A program made the translations under genes and the position numbers. The notes under the pieces are model-generated. The model did no database searches, was not told where the DNA came from, and saw only the letters and a program-made list of their open reading frames with translations. 64,000 nt of DNA. Origin: Micromonospora ferruginea. Lineage in GTDB: Bacteria > Actinomycetota > Actinomycetes > Mycobacteriales > Micromonosporaceae. Every line of letters starts with the position of its first letter. The first letter of the stretch is position 1. The stretch spans positions 4,967,001 through 5,031,000 of the forward strand of contig NZ_CP059322.2 in the NCBI RefSeq assembly GCF_013694245.2, in the 5' to 3' direction. Positions 17,207 to 24,541 of the stretch are shown here, in pieces.

Positions 17207-17794
17207 ATGACCAGGAAGGTCGAGAAGTCCATCGACGTCGACGTGCCGGTCAGCACCGCCTACAACCAGTGGACACAGTTCGAGGACTTTCCGCGGTTCA
17301 TGGGCGGCGTGCGGGAGGTGCGCCAGCTCGACGACCGGCGGATGCACTGGGTGGCCGAGATAGCCGGCGTGCAGCGCGAGTGGGACGCCACCATCGTCGA
17401 GCAGGTGCCGGACCGCACCGTCGCGTGGGCCGCCACCGCCGGCACCCCCAACGCCGGCATGGTCCGCTTCGCGCCGATCGACGCCCACCGCACCCAGGTC
17501 CAGCTCCTGCTGGAGTACGAGCCGGAGGGCCTGGTCGAGCAGGCCGGCGAGAAACTGAACCTGGTGGACCGCCAGGCCGAGTCGGATCTGGAACGGTTCA
17601 AGGACTTCATCGAGGGCCGGCAGGTGGAGTCCGGCGGCTGGCGGGGCACGATCGCGCCCGGCGGCATCCCCGACCCGTCCGCAGGGGCCGACCTGCCGGA
17701 CCCGGCGGCCCGGCACCGCGCGGAGACCGACGAGGAGCCGCCCCCGGAGACCGAACCCGAGTACGCGCCGACGGGCACCGTCCCGCCCCGCTAG
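17207..17794 (+). CDS. SRPBCC family protein (polyketide cyclase/dehydrase-like)
   Basis: A 195-residue protein with an SRPBCC helix-grip fold. VEKSIDVDVPVSTAYNQWTQ at the start and FEDFPRFMGGVREV are the classic opening; the C-terminal helix (QAESDLERFKDFIEGR) closes the hydrophobic cavity. The last 50 residues are a Glu/Pro-rich tail. Proteins of this compact group are common near stress genes in actinobacteria; the ligand is not known. AAGGAG precedes the ATG at 17207. A strong hairpin follows 20 bases after the stop. Confidence 0.82.
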   Translation: MTRKVEKSIDVDVPVSTAYNQWTQFEDFPRFMGGVREVRQLDDRRMHWVAEIAGVQREWDATIVEQVPDRTVAWAATAGTPNAGMVRFAPIDAHRTQVQLLLEYEPEGLVEQAGEKLNLVDRQAESDLERFKDFIEGRQVESGGWRGTIAPGGIPDPSAGADLPDPAARHRAETDEEPPPETEPEYAPTGTVPPR

Positions 17795-17814
17795 ACCTGC
17801 CTCCCTGCCGGAGT

Positions 17815-17856
17815 GGGCCCGGCGGGCCGACCGATGCGGTCGCGCCCGCCGGGCCC
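17815..17856 (+). terminator. Terminator after the SRPBCC gene
   Basis: Perfect 12-bp GC-rich stem (17815-17826 with 17845-17856), 18-base loop, followed by CCTTCGTCGCTTC. It lies 20 bases after the SRPBCC stop and also faces the convergent hypothetical gene. Confidence 0.7.
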
Positions 17857-17910
17857 CCTTCGTCGCTTCGCGTCGTGGAAGTCGGCAGCCGCGGCGGCCC
17901 CCGCGAGCAG

Positions 17911-18567
17911 TCAGCGGCAGTCGACCTCGTGCATACCGGGCCAGACCGGCTGACCGCCGGAGCCGCGCAGGAGCAGGAGGCCGCCGTCGTCGCTCCACCT
18001 CAGCTTGTACGCGTGGTCGGTGATCGGTTTGCCGCCGTCGTCGGCGGTCCACGAACTCACCTGCCATCCGATCCCGCTGGCCGGGACGGCGTACACCTGA
18101 CCACTGCCGGCGAAGAGGAACGACCGCTGCCGCGCGACCGCCCGGCAGCCGTCCGGCCCACCCGGCTCCAGCACGCGGTACGTGGCGGGAAGATCGCCCA
18201 AAAGGCCGAGTCCGGTGCCCGCCCAGGCGACGACGGTGAGCAGCACGAGCGCCCGGCGCGTCCGGGTGCTCCGACCCACGTCGTCCGGCACGCGCGCCCA
18301 CCTGTCGACGAGGTGCCAGAACGGTGTGATCACCAGCGGTGCGAGCAGCAGGGCACCGCTCACCAACCACGTCGGGACGACCTGGTCGGCGACCACCAGC
18401 ACCATGCCGCCCCACGAACCGAGGAGCACGAGCACCGCGAGCAGGACGCAGGCCGCGTCGACGGGGACGGGCAGCCCGACCCGGTCCCCCCGACCGGACG
18501 AGTCGACCCGCCGGGTCGGATCGGGGGTCTCCGGCCACGCACCCGCATCCCCGGTCATCCACCGCAT
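17911..18567 (-). CDS. Hypothetical membrane protein
   Basis: Not recognised. A 218-residue protein with a polar N-terminus (about 1-35), three likely transmembrane helices (about 38-60, 66-88 and 105-124), and a beta-rich C-terminal part (about 135-218) that would face outside, ending with KLRWSDDGGLLLLRG. Three cysteines occur: Cys40 in the first predicted helix, and two in the C-terminal domain, one near 141 (DGCRAV) and one near the end (HEVDCR); the latter two could form an outside disulphide. An ATG three codons downstream (MTGD) is an alternative start. Codon use matches the genome, so it is likely real. Confidence 0.65.
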   Translation of the reverse strand: MRWMTGDAGAWPETPDPTRRVDSSGRGDRVGLPVPVDAACVLLAVLVLLGSWGGMVLVVADQVVPTWLVSGALLLAPLVITPFWHLVDRWARVPDDVGRSTRTRRALVLLTVVAWAGTGLGLLGDLPATYRVLEPGGPDGCRAVARQRSFLFAGSGQVYAVPASGIGWQVSSWTADDGGKPITDHAYKLRWSDDGGLLLLRGSGGQPVWPGMHEVDCR

Positions 18568-18627
18568 GCTAGGGCACCTGCGACGGTCGGGGGCGGGTCA
18601 CCACCGCACACCGGGCCGCAGGCCGGC

Positions 18628-19026
18628 TCAGGACGCCGTCACCATCAACAGGTGGCCGTCCGGGTCGGCGAACGTCGCCGTGTAGCCCCACGGCTGCTCG
18701 GCCGGCGGCGTCACCACGCGGGCGCCCGCGACCCGGGCCCGCTCGACGAGCCGCCGCACCTCGGCGGGATCCCCGGCGACCCAGCTCAGCACGCACTCGC
18801 TGTGTCCCCGCTCGGCGACCTCGTGGTCACCGATCACCCAACCGAAGCCGCCGCTCGGCACCAGCATCAGCCGCAGGCCGTCGTTCACCGCGAACTGGAG
18901 CGGCTCGGGAACCCCGTCCGGCGCCCGCTCCCCGAACGCCGCCCAGCCGAAGACCTCCCCGTAGAAGCGGTGTGACGTCACGCGGTCGGCGATCGGCAGG
19001 CTGACGGTCACGGTGGGATCGGCCAT
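18628..19026 (-). CDS. VOC family protein (glyoxalase/bleomycin-resistance fold)
   Basis: A 132-residue vicinal-oxygen-chelate protein. SLPIADRVTSHRFYGEVFGW starts the first beta-alpha-beta module, and ATFADPDGHLLMVTAS ends the second. Metal ligands of active glyoxalase I are not clearly all present, so it may be a binding protein or an unassigned dioxygenase-type enzyme. The gene is monocistronic; a poorly placed GGAG-like site precedes the ATG at 19026. Confidence 0.82.
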   Translation of the reverse strand: MADPTVTVSLPIADRVTSHRFYGEVFGWAAFGERAPDGVPEPLQFAVNDGLRLMLVPSGGFGWVIGDHEVAERGHSECVLSWVAGDPAEVRRLVERARVAGARVVTPPAEQPWGYTATFADPDGHLLMVTAS

Positions 19027-19149
19027 GGCGGCAACTCCAGGTCAGTGCGGAAATCAATTGTCACCGGGATGGACCGCGTGACCGGCCCGAACTCATCGGT
19101 CGACCGGGGCCCGGCGCGAAGCCGACCCGCCAACCGGTTGCCCCGGCTC

Positions 19150-19800
19150 CTAGGCGAACCGCTTCCACTGCCCCTCGGAGACGACCTCGACGGCGCCGTC
19201 GGTCACCGTGATGGCCGTCTGGTCGTCGATGGCGTACGCCGGACCCCCGATCTCGGCCGCCCACCGCTCCGCGCCGGCCATGGTGTTGTCCGGCTCCATA
19301 CCCAGGTGCGGGAAGATCGAGAAGTCGACGAGCCCCAGCGTGCGGTCGTCCGGCGCGGACTGCCACCCGACGAAGTCCGCGCCGATCCGCGGGGTCAGCG
19401 CCATGCTCCCGCCGCTCAACCCCACCCAGACGGTGTCCCGCAGCGACGGCAGGAGGTCCGCCAGCCCGGACCGCCGCATCCAGTACGCCAGGTACGTGGC
19501 GTCGCCGCCGGCCACGAGCAGGACGTCGGCCTCCCGGACCCAGGGGACCCACCGCTCCGCGCCGACGCTGGGCAGCGCGGTCAGTTCGAGGACGCCCAGC
19601 GACTTCCAGCCCAGCCCGGTCATGGGCAGCGGCGTCTGACCGCTGACGAAGCGCCAGGCCGAGGCCGGTCCGCCCATGGGGTGGCACGCCGTGGGGATGC
19701 AGAGGGCGTGGGATTCGGCGATCGGCTTGCCCAGCAGGTCGACCAGCGCGTCGCGGATGCTCGGGTTCTGGACGCCCGCGGATGTGAGAAGAAGCTTCAC
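19150..19800 (-). CDS. Peptidase S51 / dipeptidase E-like protein
   Basis: A 216-residue serine peptidase of the PepE/cyanophycinase fold. VKLLLTSAGVQNPSIRDAL at the N-terminus, LLVAGGDATYLAYWM, and the nucleophile elbow GLSGGSMALTPR mark the S51 family; NFSIFPHLG-type text (DFSIFPHLGM) supplies the His. PepE in other bacteria cleaves Asp-X dipeptides. The GTG at 19800 with GGAGG before it is the best start; longer in-frame openings run into the tRNA gene and are rejected. No neighbour shares its pathway. Confidence 0.83.
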   Translation of the reverse strand: MKLLLTSAGVQNPSIRDALVDLLGKPIAESHALCIPTACHPMGGPASAWRFVSGQTPLPMTGLGWKSLGVLELTALPSVGAERWVPWVREADVLLVAGGDATYLAYWMRRSGLADLLPSLRDTVWVGLSGGSMALTPRIGADFVGWQSAPDDRTLGLVDFSIFPHLGMEPDNTMAGAERWAAEIGGPAYAIDDQTAITVTDGAVEVVSEGQWKRFA

Positions 19801-19918
19801 GCCTGCCTCCGGTACGTAGCGGTCATGACGCTCACCCCGGTGGTCGGGAGAGCGGGTGCACGGAACTACAGACCGGGCGCCGAACCGGAACTCATCGCCG
19901 TCGACCGTGGGAAAAGAA

Positions 19919-19947
19919 CGAAGCCCAGGTCGATGACCTGGGCTTCG
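19919..19947 (-). terminator. Intrinsic terminator of tRNA-Thr
   Basis: On the minus strand a perfect 13-bp stem (arms 19935-19947 and 19919-19931, 3-base loop) follows the tRNA 3' end by six bases and is followed by TTCTTTTC. It is the most classical Rho-independent terminator in the window. Confidence 0.9.
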
Positions 19948-19953
19948 GTGCCG

Positions 19954-20027
19954 AGCCGCCTGACGGAATCGAACCGTCGACCTACGCATTACGAGTGCGT
20001 CGCTCTAGCCGACTGAGCTAAGGCGGC
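19954..20027 (-). tRNA. tRNA-Thr (anticodon CGT)
   Basis: 74 bases on the minus strand. The 7-bp acceptor stem starts GCCGCCT and closes with AGGCGGC plus discriminator T; the D arm contains AGCTCAGTCGG, the anticodon stem is ACGCA/TGCGT around loop CTCGTAA (anticodon CGT, reading ACG), and the T arm has GGTTCGATTCC. CCA is not encoded. TACACT at 20039-20044 (minus strand) is a probable -10 box. A terminator follows directly. Confidence 0.97.
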
Positions 20028-20146
20028 AACGATCGTCAAGTGTACGGCACGCTCGGCCGGGCGCCGAACGGGATCCCCCTCGTCCGGAACCGGACATCGG
20101 GTCTCATCCCGCTCGGCTCGGGAGAGATTTCCCGGCCGGCGCGGAC

Positions 20147-20152
20147 TACCCT
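20147..20152 (+). promoter_or_regulatory. -10 box of a probable leaderless promoter for the metallophosphoesterase
   Basis: TACCCT fits TANNNT and ends seven bases before the GTG at 20160; there is no ribosome site between, so the transcript probably begins at the start codon. Confidence 0.5.
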
Positions 20153-20159
20153 GCGGCGG

Positions 20160-21893
20160 GTGAGCGACGATCACGTACCGCCGCGCCAGCCGGACCCCGA
20201 GACGCGACCGGGCGAGCGGGCCACCCGCCGGCCGCACAGCCTCGACCCGTTGGAGTTGGGTTTCACCCCGCGCCGGCCGGTCCCCTGGCTCGCGCCGCTG
20301 CTGCTGATCAGCACCGGCCTGCGGACGCTGCTGGCCATGCTGTTCGGGGCGTACCTGGACAAGCGCGAACTACAGAACGCCTTCGGCGACGACACGTTCC
20401 GGCAGGTCGGGCCGGACGGCGGGCTCTGGTTGGACTACGTGGCCGACCTGGGCGACGGCTTCGACGCCACCTACTCGATCGCCTACCTGCTCGCCCAGCC
20501 GGAGCTGACCGTCGACGGGCACCGGCTGCCCCGGGCGCAGACGCTGGTGATGGGCGGCGACCAGGTCTACCCGTCGGCCGGCTACGAGGCGTACGAGGAC
20601 CGGAGCAAGGGCCCGTACCAGGCGGCGCTGCCGGTCGCCCCGCCGGAGCGTCCGACGCTCTTCGCGGTGCCGGGAAACCACGACTGGTACGACGGCCTGA
20701 CCGCGTTCCTGCGCCTGTTCGTCCGGTCGCGGGACCGGCACTTCGGCGGCTGGGGCACCGGCCAGTCCCGCTCGTACTTCGCGATCGAGCTGCCGGCCGG
20801 CTGGTGGCTGCTGGGCCTCGACGACCAGTCCGGGTCGTACCTGGACGATCCGCAGCTCACCTACTTCGACGAGGTGGCCCGCAAGCTCACCCCGCGCTCC
20901 CGGGTGATCGTGGCGGTGCCGGCGCCGACGTGGGTCAAGGCCGCCGACCACCCCAACGCGTACGACTCGGTCGACTACTTCATCCGTACCATCGTGGCGC
21001 CCACCGGCGCGCAGGTCCGGCTGCTGGTCTCCGGCGACCTGCACCACTACGCCCGGTACGCGGGCCCGGAGCGGCAGCTCGTCACGTGCGGCGGCGGTGG
21101 CGCCTACCTGTATCCGACGCACAAGCTGCCGGAGAAGCTGGAGGTGCCGCCGCGGGACACGCTGACCCGGCGCGCCAGCCGCACCCGCGAGTACGAGCTG
21201 GCCGCCCGCTATCCGGAGAAGGCGCGCTCCCGCCGGTACGGCTGGGGCATCTTCGGCCGGCTGCCGTTCCGCAACCCGGGTTTCACCACGCTGCTCGGCA
21301 CCCTGCACACGTTGCTGATGCTGGCCATGGCCGGGGTGGCGGCGCAGCGGGCGGACTCCACCGCGCAGCGGCTGTTCAGCGTTCCGCTGGTGGCGATGCT
21401 GGTGGTGACGCTGCTGGGGGCGGCGTTCTTCGCCAAGCCCCCCAACGCGGGCGGCAAGCGGCACGCCCGGCACTGGATCCTCGGGGTGGCGCACGGGGTG
21501 GCGCACGTGGCGCTGGCCGCCGGTGGCACCTGGCTCTGGCTGCACCTGCCGTTCTACGAGTGGCCGTGGCCGTTGCCGGCGGTCGCGGCGGTGGTGCTCT
21601 ACGGCCCGGTCAGCGGGCTGGTCGCCAGCCAGTTGGTGGCGCTCTACCTGCTGGTGGCGGGCGCGTTCGGGGTGAACCTGAACGAGCTGTTCGCCGCGCA
21701 GGGCATCGAGGACTCGAAGGCGTTCCTCCGGTTCCGGTTCGACCCGGACGGCACCCTGACGATCTACCCGATCGCCCTGGACGAGGTCTCCCACGCCTGG
21801 CGCCTGAACTCCGACGACTCCCCCACCGCCTCCTGGCTGACCCCGAAGACCCCTGACCCCCGCCTGGCCGAACCCCCGATCACCCTCCGCTGA
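20160..21893 (+). CDS. Metallophosphoesterase with C-terminal membrane helices
   Basis: A 577-residue protein. The N-terminal half is a calcineurin-like phosphoesterase domain with LGDGFDATY, GGDQVYPSAGY, PGNHDWYDG and SGDLHHYARY giving the Asp, Asn and His metal ligands of a dinuclear centre. A hydrophobic helix (WLAPLLLISTGLRTLLAML) lies near residues 41-59, before the phosphoesterase domain. The C-terminal half (from about residue 380) has four or five transmembrane helices and a short soluble end. It may act on a phospholipid or nucleotide at the membrane; the substrate is unknown. GTG at 20160 matches a leaderless start. The gene is alone between the tRNA and a palindromic repeat. Confidence 0.8.
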   Translation: MSDDHVPPRQPDPETRPGERATRRPHSLDPLELGFTPRRPVPWLAPLLLISTGLRTLLAMLFGAYLDKRELQNAFGDDTFRQVGPDGGLWLDYVADLGDGFDATYSIAYLLAQPELTVDGHRLPRAQTLVMGGDQVYPSAGYEAYEDRSKGPYQAALPVAPPERPTLFAVPGNHDWYDGLTAFLRLFVRSRDRHFGGWGTGQSRSYFAIELPAGWWLLGLDDQSGSYLDDPQLTYFDEVARKLTPRSRVIVAVPAPTWVKAADHPNAYDSVDYFIRTIVAPTGAQVRLLVSGDLHHYARYAGPERQLVTCGGGGAYLYPTHKLPEKLEVPPRDTLTRRASRTREYELAARYPEKARSRRYGWGIFGRLPFRNPGFTTLLGTLHTLLMLAMAGVAAQRADSTAQRLFSVPLVAMLVVTLLGAAFFAKPPNAGGKRHARHWILGVAHGVAHVALAAGGTWLWLHLPFYEWPWPLPAVAAVVLYGPVSGLVASQLVALYLLVAGAFGVNLNELFAAQGIEDSKAFLRFRFDPDGTLTIYPIALDEVSHAWRLNSDDSPTASWLTPKTPDPRLAEPPITLR

Positions 21894-21905
21894 CCGCCAC
21901 CCACT

Positions 21906-21968
21906 CGTTGATCATGAAGTTAGCAGTCCGAATGGAGATCGACTTCGCCGCTAACTTCATGATCAACG
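21906..21968. repeat. Intergenic inverted repeat with GATC near the stem base
   Basis: Perfect 19-base inverted repeat (21906-21924 with 21950-21968), 25-base loop. The arm starts CGTTGATCATGAAGTTAGC. It lies between the convergent metallophosphoesterase and RicT genes, 13 bases from each stop, so it may serve as a two-way terminator. It is AT-richer than the surroundings. Confidence 0.8.
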
Positions 21969-21980
21969 CGCGGAGGGGGG

Positions 21981-22823
21981 TCAGGAGGGGTTGTAGTGCT
22001 GGTCGTGGGACTGGCGGGGGGCGCAGACGGAGGCGCGGCTGCACTGGCAGCGGGAGCCGTCGGCGTCGAGGCGGACCGTGACGGCGTCGCGCGGGACGCT
22101 GTGGCCGACCACCTTGCCCTCGCCCCGGGGCGTGTCGACGCGGGCGCCGACCGCCGGGGCCGACTCCTGGAACCGCTGGTAGAGCGGGTGTTCGTATTTC
22201 AGGCAGCACATCAGCCGCCCGCAGGCGCCGGAGATGCGCAGCGGGTTGAGCGGCAGGTCCTGGTCCTTCGCCATCCGGATGGTCACCGGCTCGAAGTCGG
22301 TGAGGAAGGTGGCGCAGCACAGGTCGCGACCGCAGGAGCCGATGCCGCCCTGCACCCGCGCCGAGTCGCGGGCCGAGAGCTGCCGCAGCTCGACCCGGCA
22401 GTGCAGGGTCGCCCCCAGGTCGCGCACGAGGGACCGGAAGTCCACCCGGTGCGGCGCGGTGAAGTAGATCGTGGTGCGGTCGCTGCCGGTCTCCGGCGTG
22501 CCGAGGACGTGGTCGACGGCGACCACCTTCATCGGCAGGCCGTGCTCGCGGATCAGCCGCTTGGCGGCCACCTTGGCGTCGGCCTTGCGCCGGCGCAGCA
22601 CCTCGTCCCGGCGCAGGTCGTCGTCGCCGGCCGGCCCGGCCAGCTTCGGGAAACCGTCGGTGTCCTCGCTGACCCACTGCGCGGCCCAGACGCACTCGGC
22701 CACCTCCGGCCCGTCGTCGGTGGGCACCAGCACCCGGTCGCCCACCTGCGGGCGCAACTCACCCGGGTCGAGGTAGTAGAGGCGCCCGTACCGGTTGAAG
22801 CTGACCGCGCAGAGCATGCCCAT
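21981..22823 (-). CDS. ricT: RicT/PSP1-family protein (YaaT-like)
   Basis: A 280-residue homologue of Bacillus YaaT (RicT), a member of the Fe-S-linked RicAFT complex that supports RNA maturation and development. The PSP1 C-terminal domain is recognisable by cysteine motifs: GIGSCGRDLCCATFL (about 160-175) and SGACGRLMCCLKYEHP (about 200-215), which in the family hold an Fe-S cluster or zinc. RicA and RicF partners are not in the window. ATG at 22823 fits a leaderless transcript; a second ATG two codons later is possible. Its partner context is unclear here. Confidence 0.85.
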   Translation of the reverse strand: MGMLCAVSFNRYGRLYYLDPGELRPQVGDRVLVPTDDGPEVAECVWAAQWVSEDTDGFPKLAGPAGDDDLRRDEVLRRRKADAKVAAKRLIREHGLPMKVVAVDHVLGTPETGSDRTTIYFTAPHRVDFRSLVRDLGATLHCRVELRQLSARDSARVQGGIGSCGRDLCCATFLTDFEPVTIRMAKDQDLPLNPLRISGACGRLMCCLKYEHPLYQRFQESAPAVGARVDTPRGEGKVVGHSVPRDAVTVRLDADGSRCQCSRASVCAPRQSHDQHYNPS

Positions 22824-22829
22824 GCGCCC

Positions 22830-22835
22830 ACCCTA
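22830..22835 (-). promoter_or_regulatory. -10 box of a probable leaderless promoter for ricT
   Basis: TAGGGT on the minus strand ends six bases before the ATG at 22823, without a Shine-Dalgarno sequence in between, which suggests a leaderless mRNA. Confidence 0.5.
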
Positions 22836-23024
22836 CGCGGACCCGCGCCGCCGGTCGGCTCACCGGTCGCCGTCCGGTCACACCGCGCAGCGATCCATCC
22901 CGGTCGACCCGGCCGAAGCGACCCCCACGCCTCGCCCGGACGGTTGAAACCTGGGCCGGCGCCGGGACAAACGCCTGCCGACCGCGTTGAGTGAAGGCAT
23001 ACCTGCGGGGGGTGCAGGGGAAGG

Positions 23025-23080
23025 CCACGGCGTCGCACGCCGGTGCCCGGCCACGGCCGGATCGGCGTGCGACGCCGTGG
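23025..23080 (-). terminator. Terminator at the end of the minus-strand operon from tmk to the ESX-like genes
   Basis: Perfect 18-bp inverted repeat (23025-23042 with 23063-23080), 20-base loop that itself contains a small stem. It begins four bases after the last gene's stop (23085). This is one of the strongest hairpins in the window. Confidence 0.85.
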
Positions 23081-23084
23081 ACCG

Positions 23085-23753
23085 TCAGTAGCCGATCCGG
23101 GTGGTGCCGCCGTAGCGCGGCGCGGAGACGGCGCGGTCCCGCCAGGTCGTCTCCGCCAGGCTCGGCCCCCACTGGCGCAGCAACGTCTCGGCTCCGTCGT
23201 AGGCCACCCCGAGCACACTCAGCACCCGGGTGGCGATCTCCGCCGCCGCCGCGGCACCGGCCGGGCCGGCCTCGGCCCCGGGTCGGGCGGCGGCGTGCAC
23301 GGTGACCGCCTCGGCCGAGCCGAGCACCTCGGCGAGCACCCGGGCCAGCGCGGCCCGGCTGCTCTCCACCCAGCCGGCCAGCGCGTCCGCGTAGCCGGCG
23401 GTCGACTCCAGCCGGCCGACCAGGCTCTCCGGCCCCTCGTCGAGGTGCCGGAGCAGGGCGGCGCGGGCGTCGTCGTAGGCCGCGGCGGCCGACCCGGACC
23501 AGGCGACCTGGTCGGCGAGGACGGCACCGGCGTCGTCGTAGCCCCGGACCAGCCGGCGCACGGCGTGACCGGCGCCGGTCAGCGGCGCGGGGTGCAGGTC
23601 GAGGAACTCGCGCACGGCCGCGCCGGGGAGCACCTGCATCCGGCGCAGCAGCGGCCAGAGCCGGTGCCCCTCGGGAGCGCCGGCGGCGAGCAGCGTGTCG
23701 ACCCGGGTGAGCAGGTCGAGGCCCGGCTCGGCGAGGCGGTCCAGCGCGTCCAT
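23085..23753 (-). CDS. Hypothetical alpha-helical protein of the YbaB/ESX-like group
   Basis: Not clearly recognised. A 222-residue, almost wholly helical and alanine-rich protein without signal peptide or membrane helix. It has a WSGSAAAAYDDARAALLRHL segment (about 85-104) in which a Trp-Ser/x-Gly turn joins two helices, reminiscent of WXG100 proteins secreted by type VII (ESX) systems. The ATG at 23753 overlaps the previous stop (ATGA), so it is translated with the 101-residue protein. The C-terminus ends shortly after RYGGTTRIGY. It is the last gene before the terminator. An ESX link is an inference from shape and neighbours only. Confidence 0.55.
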   Translation of the reverse strand: MDALDRLAEPGLDLLTRVDTLLAAGAPEGHRLWPLLRRMQVLPGAAVREFLDLHPAPLTGAGHAVRRLVRGYDDAGAVLADQVAWSGSAAAAYDDARAALLRHLDEGPESLVGRLESTAGYADALAGWVESSRAALARVLAEVLGSAEAVTVHAAARPGAEAGPAGAAAAAEIATRVLSVLGVAYDGAETLLRQWGPSLAETTWRDRAVSAPRYGGTTRIGY

Positions 23754-24058
23754 CAGGCCTCCCGGGCGAACCGGCGCGAGACCGCCTCGTCGGCCGCCGC
23801 GTAGCGTTCGGCGGCGCTGCGCAGCGCCGCCGCGGCGGCGGCCAGCCGGTTGGCGGCGGCCTGCGCCTCGCGCGCCCGGTCGGCGGTGGCCGCCATCCAC
23901 TGCCGGTGCAGGGCCCGCCCCACCTCGCCGGGCCGGCCGGTGGCGTGGGCGCCGAACGCCGGGTGCGGCGGGTCGGTGGCGGTCACCGTGCGGGCCAGCG
24001 TGGCGAGCGTGGCGCCGGCGTCGTCGAGGCGGTCGGCCAGCGCGCGCAGCGATTCCAT
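23753..24058 (-). CDS. Small helical protein, EspC/WXG100-like
   Basis: A 101-residue protein made of two predicted helices with a central hinge (about 33-50), like EspC-type or WXG100 proteins; HRQWMAATADRAREAQAAAN is the start of the second helix. The WXG motif is not present in strict form. It starts one base after the upstream gene's stop and overlaps the downstream gene by four bases, so the three are co-expressed. In other actinobacteria comparable small proteins are ESX substrates or partners of YbaB-like proteins. Confidence 0.5.
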   Translation of the reverse strand: MESLRALADRLDDAGATLATLARTVTATDPPHPAFGAHATGRPGEVGRALHRQWMAATADRAREAQAAANRLAAAAAALRSAAERYAAADEAVSRRFAREA

Positions 24059-24059
24059 C

Positions 24060-24389
24060 TCAGGCTCCCGCCAGCGGCCGGTAGGCCGCGAAGGTCTCGT
24101 TGTGCAGCTTCTCCCGGGCCCACTGGGCGGCGTCGGCGGCGGCGGTCACCGCGGCCTGCACCGAGTTGGCCACGTCGCGCGGGTGGCGCTGGTGCAGCGG
24201 GCCGAGGAAGCGGACGTCGGTGATCCGCCCGCCGGCGGTGACCACCACCTCGACCAGCCCGTCGGGTGAGCGGACGGTGACCTCCACCGTGGCGACCGCC
24301 TGGTCGAACTCGGCCTGCAGGGTCTCGATGCGGCGGTAACGCCGCACCGCCTCCTCGATCCAGGCCTCGTCGATCTCCCCCCGCGCCAT
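24060..24389 (-). CDS. YbaB/EbfC-family DNA-binding protein
   Basis: A 109-residue nucleoid-associated-type protein. The family fold is visible: N-terminal helix (WIEEAVRRYRRIETLQAEFD), three beta strands with ATVEVTVRSPDGLVEVVVTAGGRITDV, and a C-terminal helix ending NSVQAAVTAAADAAQWAREK. YbaB dimers bind DNA without strict sequence preference. GGGAGGAG precedes the ATG at 24389, whereas longer upstream openings lack one. It is separated from holB by 150 bases and followed directly by the ESX-like pair. Confidence 0.72.
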   Translation of the reverse strand: MARGEIDEAWIEEAVRRYRRIETLQAEFDQAVATVEVTVRSPDGLVEVVVTAGGRITDVRFLGPLHQRHPRDVANSVQAAVTAAADAAQWAREKLHNETFAAYRPLAGA

Positions 24390-24541
24390 CGGCGCACTCC
24401 TCCCGGCCGGTCGGCACCGCCGGCCCCACCCCGACGCCGCCATCACTGAGCGTGCCGCCTCGGTCACCACGGCATCACCGGACCGTACCGCACGTCAATC
24501 GCGCGTGTCGATGCCCTGTGGACAGCGTGCGGACAGCGGGT

